Positions 5,985 to 9,500 of a DNA stretch of 9,500 nucleotides are shown here, one piece after another. This DNA comes from Flavobacterium sp. GTDB lineage: Bacteria; Bacteroidota; Bacteroidia; Flavobacteriales; Flavobacteriaceae. The stretch is from positions 1 through 9,500 of the forward strand of contig JAUXNR010000777.1 of assembly GCA_030682755.1 (NCBI GenBank). The letters are read 5' to 3'. The first letter of the stretch is position 1; each line of letters begins with the position of its first letter. The notes below the pieces were generated by a model. It saw only the letters and a program-made list of their open reading frames with translations. It did no database searches and had not been told where the DNA came from. The position numbers and the translations under genes were made by a program.

Positions 5985-7322
5985 ATGACATCAAACCAAA
6001 AAAAGGTCGCTTTTTACACCTTAGGCTGTAAACTGAATTTTTCAGAAACATCCACCATTGCTCGAAATTTTCAACAAGAAGGTTTTGAACGAGTTGATTT
6101 TGAAGAAGTTGCTGATATTTATGTCATCAACACCTGTTCGGTGACGGATAATGCTGATAAACAATTCAAACAAATTGTAAAAAAAGCATTGAAAAACAAC
6201 GAGAAAGCATTTGTGGCGGCCGTTGGATGTTATGCTCAATTAAAACCTGAAGAATTGGCTGCCGTTGATGGTGTAGATTTGGTTTTGGGTGCGACCGAAA
6301 AATTTAAAATCACTGATTATCTCAACGATTTGAGTAAAAATGACATGGGCGAAATTCATTCTTGTGAGATTGAAGAAGCCAATTTTTATGTTGGTAGTTA
6401 TTCGATTGGAGATAGAACGCGTGCATTTTTGAAAGTGCAAGACGGTTGCGATTATAAATGTACGTATTGCACGATTCCGCTTGCTCGTGGAATTTCACGT
6501 AGTGATGAATTGGAAAATGTATTGAAAAATGCTAAAGAAATTTCACAACAAGGCATTAAAGAAATTGTGTTGACTGGTGTGAATATTGGGGATTACGGCA
6601 AAGGTGAATTTGGCAACAAAAAACACGAACATACTTTTTTAGAATTGGTTCAGGCGTTGGATGAAGTAGATGGAATTGAACGTTTACGAATTTCTTCCAT
6701 CGAGCCAAATTTGTTGAAAAACGAAACCATTGATTTTGTTTCAAAAAGCAGAACGTTTGTACCGCATTTTCACATTCCGTTGCAATCGGGAAGTAATTAC
6801 ATTTTGAAGAAAATGAAACGTCGTTATTTGCGAGAATTGTATGTGGACAGAGTGAATAAAATCCGAGAAGTCATGCCGGATGCGTGCATTGGTGTGGATG
6901 TGATTGTTGGTTTTCCCGGAGAAACAGACGAACATTTTTTAGAAACCTATCATTTTTTGAATGAGTTGGATATTTCCTATTTGCACGTTTTTACGTATTC
7001 TGAAAGAGATAATACTGAAGCAGCTGAAATGGAAAATGTAATTCCGGCCAATGTTCGCTCCAAAAGAAGTAAAATGCTTCGAGGTTTATCTGTTAAGAAA
7101 AGAAGAGTATTTTATGAAAGTCAACTCGGAACCACTCGAACCGTTTTGTTTGAAGCCGAAAACAAAGAAGGGTATATTCACGGTTTTACAGAAAATTATG
7201 TGAAAGTAAAAACCCCTTGGAATCCTGAATTAGTGAATACCTTGCACGAAATTAAACTGACAAAAATTGATGAAGATGGTTCGGTGCGGATGGAGTTTGT
7301 GAGGGATGTTGTTTCTGTTTAA
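5985..7322 (+). CDS. mtaB: tRNA (N6-L-threonylcarbamoyladenosine-37 C2)-methylthiotransferase MtaB
   Basis: MtaB is a radical SAM enzyme that converts t6A to ms2t6A at position 37 of ANN-decoding tRNAs, in the cytoplasm. The 445-residue product has the three expected parts. The N-terminal MTTase domain binds the auxiliary cluster through Cys15 (TLGCKLNFSE), Cys51 (NTCSVTDNAD) and Cys82 (VGCYAQLKPEE). The radical SAM domain has the CxxxCxxC motif at Cys155, Cys159 and Cys162 (DGCDYKCTYCTIPLARG). A C-terminal TRAM-like RNA-binding region follows (about 375-440). NTCSVTD together with GCKLN favours MtaB over MiaB or RimO. All cluster cysteines are present, so it should be active. The start ATG is preceded by an A/T-rich leader without a clear Shine-Dalgarno sequence, as usual here. 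Confidence 0.95.
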   Translation: MTSNQKKVAFYTLGCKLNFSETSTIARNFQQEGFERVDFEEVADIYVINTCSVTDNADKQFKQIVKKALKNNEKAFVAAVGCYAQLKPEELAAVDGVDLVLGATEKFKITDYLNDLSKNDMGEIHSCEIEEANFYVGSYSIGDRTRAFLKVQDGCDYKCTYCTIPLARGISRSDELENVLKNAKEISQQGIKEIVLTGVNIGDYGKGEFGNKKHEHTFLELVQALDEVDGIERLRISSIEPNLLKNETIDFVSKSRTFVPHFHIPLQSGSNYILKKMKRRYLRELYVDRVNKIREVMPDACIGVDVIVGFPGETDEHFLETYHFLNELDISYLHVFTYSERDNTEAAEMENVIPANVRSKRSKMLRGLSVKKRRVFYESQLGTTRTVLFEAENKEGYIHGFTENYVKVKTPWNPELVNTLHEIKLTKIDEDGSVRMEFVRDVVSV

Positions 7323-7346
7323 AAAAATAGAATTTTTCTCATTTTG

Positions 7347-7448
7347 TGTCATTTCGACGATAGGAGAAATCACATAATCCAAGTAAACTATTTTATAATC
7401 TACAACTTAATCTTAACGTAATGAGATTCCTCCTGCGTCGGAATGACA
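7347..7448. repeat. MITE-like imperfect inverted repeat (GTCATTTCGAC type)
   Basis: The left arm (7347-7375) begins TGTCATTTCGACG and runs on with GGAGAAATCACAT. The right arm (7421-7448), read on the minus strand, begins TGTCATTCCGACG and runs on with GGAGGAATCTCAT. The arms are about 28-29 bases with few mismatches and a one-base gap, around a 45-base A/T-rich centre. It sits between the convergent ends of mtaB and the methyltransferase gene. Similar GTCATTTCGAC / GTCGGAATGAC elements are, as I recall, common in Flavobacteriaceae intergenic DNA. It could be a non-autonomous mobile element, a bidirectional terminator or both; there is no ORF inside. Confidence 0.75.
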
Positions 7449-7449
7449 A

Positions 7450-7493
7450 ACTGGGCGGGAAAACTGCTTCTGTTAGTCGGACTGAAAACTGGG
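7450..7493 (+). repeat. Short direct repeat of GAAAACTG / ACTGGG units
   Basis: GAAAACTG occurs at 7459-7466 and 7484-7491, 25 bases apart, and ACTGGG occurs at 7450-7455 and 7488-7493. They lie right after the MITE-like element in the same gap. This may be a remnant of ACTGAAAACTG-type intergenic repeats; the evidence is thin. Confidence 0.35.
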
Positions 7494-7507
7494 TTTGTGA
7501 CTAAAAA

Positions 7508-8134
7508 CTACCTCTCAAAAACCGTCATTCTTCCATCAATATAAAAGCCAGAAAACCCAATATTTTTACTAATCCATTCCATGGTTTTAGGATGATAAAA
7601 GAAAACGTGTGTGGGATCATTTTTATAATACCATGAATCAAAATTATTTTTTTCCGAAAAGAAATCGGTTTTGCAGTATAATTTTCCGCCGGGTAAAAGC
7701 AAATCATACAATTTTTTGAATTCGCTGTACGGATGATGAAAGTGCTCAATTACTTCGCAACAAGCAATGAAATCGTATTTTTTGTTTAAAACTTTAGGAT
7801 TATTTGCAAAAAAAGGATCGTATTCCACAATGGAAAAACCTTCATCAGTTAGCATTTTTGTAATAACCGGTCCTGTTCCGCTACCAAAATCTAATCCTTT
7901 GTGTTTTGTAGTAAAGTCTTTTTTAATTGCATCAACAATTGGTGAAACAAATTGCTGGTAACCGATATCGTTTACATCGTTGTTGTGAAATTCATAGTGC
8001 TTTTTTTCTGCTGCTTCAGAGATGTAATTCTTCGGATTTAAAAATACGGCAAAGCAAGTGCTGCAAAAATTGAATTCACGTTTTTTATCGGTATAAAAAT
8101 GATTTGCTTCGCTTGTGCACAGAGGACATTTCAT
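7508..8134 (-). CDS. Class I SAM-dependent methyltransferase with N-terminal zinc ribbon
   Basis: The 208-residue protein has an N-terminal zinc-ribbon-like knuckle pair (CPLC at 3-6 and CSTC at 24-27) followed by a class I Rossmann methyltransferase fold (Methyltransf_23-like). Motif I is LDFGSGTGP (81-89). The acidic end of strand 2 is at EYDP (104-107), a motif IV-like region is at IACCEVIEHFHHP (123-135), and the LLLPGGKLYCKTDFF stretch (145-159) fits the strand after helix D. The substrate is unknown; zinc-ribbon methyltransferases of this layout act on varied small molecules or sugars. The ATG overlaps the TGA of the upstream GNAT-like gene (ATGA, 8131-8134), so the two are translationally coupled. 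The gene ends next to the inverted repeat at 7347-7448. Confidence 0.88.
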   Translation of the reverse strand: MKCPLCTSEANHFYTDKKREFNFCSTCFAVFLNPKNYISEAAEKKHYEFHNNDVNDIGYQQFVSPIVDAIKKDFTTKHKGLDFGSGTGPVITKMLTDEGFSIVEYDPFFANNPKVLNKKYDFIACCEVIEHFHHPYSEFKKLYDLLLPGGKLYCKTDFFSEKNNFDSWYYKNDPTHVFFYHPKTMEWISKNIGFSGFYIDGRMTVFER

Positions 8135-8424
8135 AATTTAATACCTGGAGGTAATAACTCTTTATAAACCGGATTTTTTCTAAAAAAGTGAGCAATTTTT
8201 GGATGGGTAGGCACCACCTTAAAGCGTCTTTCTTCTGCAATTGTTAGTACCGTTTTGATAAATTCATTGCAAATCTCCAAATCCAAATTTTCAGGATGGT
8301 GTAATTTTGTCAGGAATAATTTTCGTTCTTGAATAGCATATTCCAGCACCAATAAACCGTCTGGAGTCATTATTTCAAATTGTCTTAAAAGAAGATTGTC
8401 TTTAATTTCCATGGTATTCGTCAT
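8131..8424 (-). CDS. Small GNAT-like protein, YjdJ-type N-acetyltransferase family
   Basis: The 97-residue product resembles the short YjdJ-type Gcn5-related N-acetyltransferases (Acetyltransf_CG). The match is best at the C-terminus, where RRFKVVPTHPKIAHFFRKNP followed by VYKELL corresponds to the family's KVVPxCPFxxxYLxxHPEYxxL block. The acetyl-CoA loop (usually R/QGxGxG/A) is not recognisable: the equivalent stretch reads NLDLEICNEFIKTVL. The conserved Cys of that block is His here (THPKI). It may therefore be a diverged or non-catalytic member. The start could be the ATG at 8424 or the one at 8412 (residue 5); 8424 is chosen because it is nearest to the promoter-derived leader. It is the first gene of an operon with the methyltransferase, overlapping by 4 bases. 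Confidence 0.78.
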   Translation of the reverse strand: MTNTMEIKDNLLLRQFEIMTPDGLLVLEYAIQERKLFLTKLHHPENLDLEICNEFIKTVLTIAEERRFKVVPTHPKIAHFFRKNPVYKELLPPGIKL

Positions 8425-8451
8425 TTTAGGAAATTGTTTTTAGTGTTCATG

Positions 8452-8459
8452 CAAAGATA
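8452..8459 (-). promoter_or_regulatory. Bacteroidetes-type -7 promoter box for the GNAT/methyltransferase operon
   Basis: On the minus strand the sequence is TATCTTTG, a full match to TAnnTTTG, ending 27 bases before the ATG at 8424. The implied leader is about 20 bases. The -33 element is not clear; a T-rich stretch lies at that distance. Confidence 0.55.
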
Positions 8460-8507
8460 CGCCTTTTTATTTTTTTAAAAAGTATTGAAAGTGTTAATGT
8501 AATGAAT

Positions 8508-8534
8508 ATACTAAATTAGTATTAAATTAATACT
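8508..8534. promoter_or_regulatory. Two overlapping palindromes, candidate operator
   Basis: ATACTAA-A-TTAGTAT (8508-8522) and AGTATTAA-A-TTAATACT (8518-8534) are both perfect inverted repeats with a one-base centre, and they share AGTAT at 8518-8522. Together they give three AGTAT/ATACT half-sites in 27 bases. They lie in the 159-base divergent gap, between the promoter of the GNAT operon and the hydrolase start. The layout suits cooperative binding by a dimeric regulator, but A/T-rich DNA gives chance palindromes, so the role is inferred. Confidence 0.45.
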
Positions 8535-8583
8535 GCGTTGTATTCCATTTTAGTTTTAATATTTTAATTTTATCACATAAAGA

Positions 8584-9261
8584 ATGTATATGGAAAAAAT
8601 TCCTGTTTATTTCATGCCGGGATTGGCAGCGAGCACTACCATCTTTGAACGTATTGAGCTACCGGAAGAACAGTTTGAAATTTATTTACTGCAATGGATT
8701 ATTCCTTTAAAAAAAGAATCGTTGGAAGCTTATGCTCTTCGCTTGTCAAAATATATTACCCATGAAAATCCGGTTTTAGTTGGTGTTTCCTTTGGAGGTA
8801 TTTTGGTTCAGGAGTTGTCAAAAATAATTCCGGTTAGAAAAGTGATAATCATTTCGAGTGTAAAATCAAATTTGGAGTTTCCCAGACGGATGAAAGTTGC
8901 AAAATCAACAAAGGTTTATAAATTATTGCCTACCAGTTTGGTTCAAAACATTGATAGTTTAGCAAAATATGCCTTTGGCGATACTGTGACACAACGACTG
9001 AAGTTGTATGAAAAATATTTATGCGTGCGAGATAAAGTTTATTTGGATTGGGCGATAGAATCTGTCATTTTATGGAATAGAAATTCGCCGGATGAAAAAG
9101 TAATTCACATTCATGGTGAGAATGATGAGGTGTTTCCCGTAAAATATATAAAAGGTGCAATCCTAGTAAAAGGAGGCACTCACATCATGATTTTAAACAA
9201 ATTTAAGTGGCTTAATGAAAATTTACCTAAAATAATTTTAAAAGAAGTAGGAGTTGGATAG
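8584..9261 (+). CDS. Small alpha/beta hydrolase
   Basis: The 225-residue cytoplasmic protein has an alpha/beta-hydrolase layout: a first strand with MPGLAAS (11-17, oxyanion-hole region), a nucleophile elbow GVSFGG (67-72, Ser69), an acid in HGENDEVFP (177-185, Asp181) and a histidine in GGTHIMI (197-203, His200). All three triad residues are present and spaced normally. There is no signal peptide. Length is at the short end of the family, with only a small helical cap (about 95-165). Substrate is unknown; esterase or lipase-like activity is possible. Two starts are close together, ATG at 8584 and at 8590 (residue 3), and the sequence does not decide between them. It is transcribed away from the GNAT operon, with palindromes between. 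Confidence 0.85.
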   Translation: MYMEKIPVYFMPGLAASTTIFERIELPEEQFEIYLLQWIIPLKKESLEAYALRLSKYITHENPVLVGVSFGGILVQELSKIIPVRKVIIISSVKSNLEFPRRMKVAKSTKVYKLLPTSLVQNIDSLAKYAFGDTVTQRLKLYEKYLCVRDKVYLDWAIESVILWNRNSPDEKVIHIHGENDEVFPVKYIKGAILVKGGTHIMILNKFKWLNENLPKIILKEVGVG

Positions 9262-9297
9262 ATTTTTGTAGTTTTACCTTAACCAAATGAAAATGAT

Positions 9298-9500
9298 ATG
9301 AAACCTTTGAATAAAATTGCGTTAGGCTTGCTTGTAATTAGTAGCATCGGACTTTTTGTGTACGCCACCTCTAAAAAAGTGGTTTTGAAAGATAAAGTTG
9401 AAAATTTTGTTGCTCCAAAAGAAATTGACTTTGCCGGCGAAAAGACACCCTTACATATTGTTGATGTTCGCGAACGTTTGGATCGTGAAATGGTTATTAA
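9298..9500 (+). CDS. Probable membrane-anchored lytic transglycosylase, MltD-like (3' partial)
   Basis: An open frame starts at the ATG at 9298 and runs off the window edge. It encodes MKPLNKIALGLLVISSIGLF, a signal/anchor helix, then a linker and FAGEKTPLHIVDVRERLDRE. That last segment closely resembles the stretch just before the catalytic domain in Flavobacteriaceae MltD-like lytic murein transglycosylases, which cleave peptidoglycan strands in the periplasm. The catalytic domain and any LysM repeats lie beyond the window, so the call rests on the N-terminal stretch only. The ATG at 9287 is not used: its frame meets TGA at 9299. The gene follows the hydrolase by 36 bases and may be co-transcribed. 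Confidence 0.7.
   Translation, partial: MKPLNKIALGLLVISSIGLFVYATSKKVVLKDKVENFVAPKEIDFAGEKTPLHIVDVRERLDREMVI

Noticed and set aside
6042..6935. Four minus-strand open frames across mtaB
   Set aside because: They are antisense shadows of mtaB, with composition typical of reversed coding sequence.
7525..7961. Open frames at 7525-7749 (-) and 7767-7961 (+)
   Set aside because: They are shadows of the methyltransferase gene, whose frame contains motif I and the zinc knuckles.
8463..8482. Possible hairpin CTTTTT / AAAAAG
   Set aside because: The stem is almost all A-T pairs in very A/T-rich DNA and lies in a divergent promoter region where a terminator is not expected.
9259..9276. Possible -7 boxes (TAGATTTT, TAGTTTTA) before the lytic transglycosylase gene
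   Set aside because: Neither matches TAnnTTTG fully and no -33 box has proper spacing, so read-through from the hydrolase gene is equally likely.

Overview
The window looks like chromosome from a Flavobacteriaceae bacterium, probably Flavobacterium or a close relative. Five things point there: low G+C; a T9SS C-terminal sorting domain at the end of the first gene; Bacteroidetes-type promoter boxes (TAnnTTTG) instead of sigma70 boxes; weak or absent Shine-Dalgarno sequences with A/T-rich leaders; and intergenic repeats of the GCAAAG and GTCATTTCGAC kinds that I recall as common in this group. No rRNA, tRNA, CRISPR array, transposase or phage gene is visible.

Layout. (1) 1-1358, +: 3' part of a large secreted FG-GAP/VCBS protein with an ASPIC/UnbV domain and a T9SS tail, followed by a strong hairpin terminator. 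(2) 1439-2614, +: a GlmU-like nucleotidyltransferase/acetyltransferase with its own TAnnTTTG promoter. (3) 2624-3852: a very A/T-rich block with two tandem small membrane proteins of unknown function, both with TTG starts, bracketed by inverted copies of a GCAAAG-rich repeat. (4) 3855-4157, -: a 100-residue protein with a C-terminal membrane anchor. (5) 4190-4292: a third, longer repeat copy with a 14-bp perfect hairpin. (6) 4289-5893, -: an OppA/DppA-type lipoprotein without transporter partners. (7) 5985-7322, +: tRNA methylthiotransferase MtaB. (8) 7347-7448: a MITE-like imperfect inverted repeat between convergent genes. (9) 8424-7508, -: a two-gene operon of a YjdJ-type GNAT-like protein and a zinc-ribbon SAM methyltransferase, overlapping by ATGA. 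(10) 8508-8534: overlapping palindromes in a divergent intergenic region. (11) 8584-9261, +: a small alpha/beta hydrolase. (12) 9298 to the window end, +: N-terminus of a probable MltD-like lytic transglycosylase.

Most genes are housekeeping or envelope functions: precursor nucleotide-sugar synthesis, tRNA modification, peptide binding and peptidoglycan turnover. They do not form one pathway. I found no convincing new multi-gene defence or metabolic system. The least explained parts are the A/T-rich membrane-protein pair between inverted repeats, the repeat family that starts at or just after stop codons in the same orientation, and the palindromes ahead of the hydrolase.
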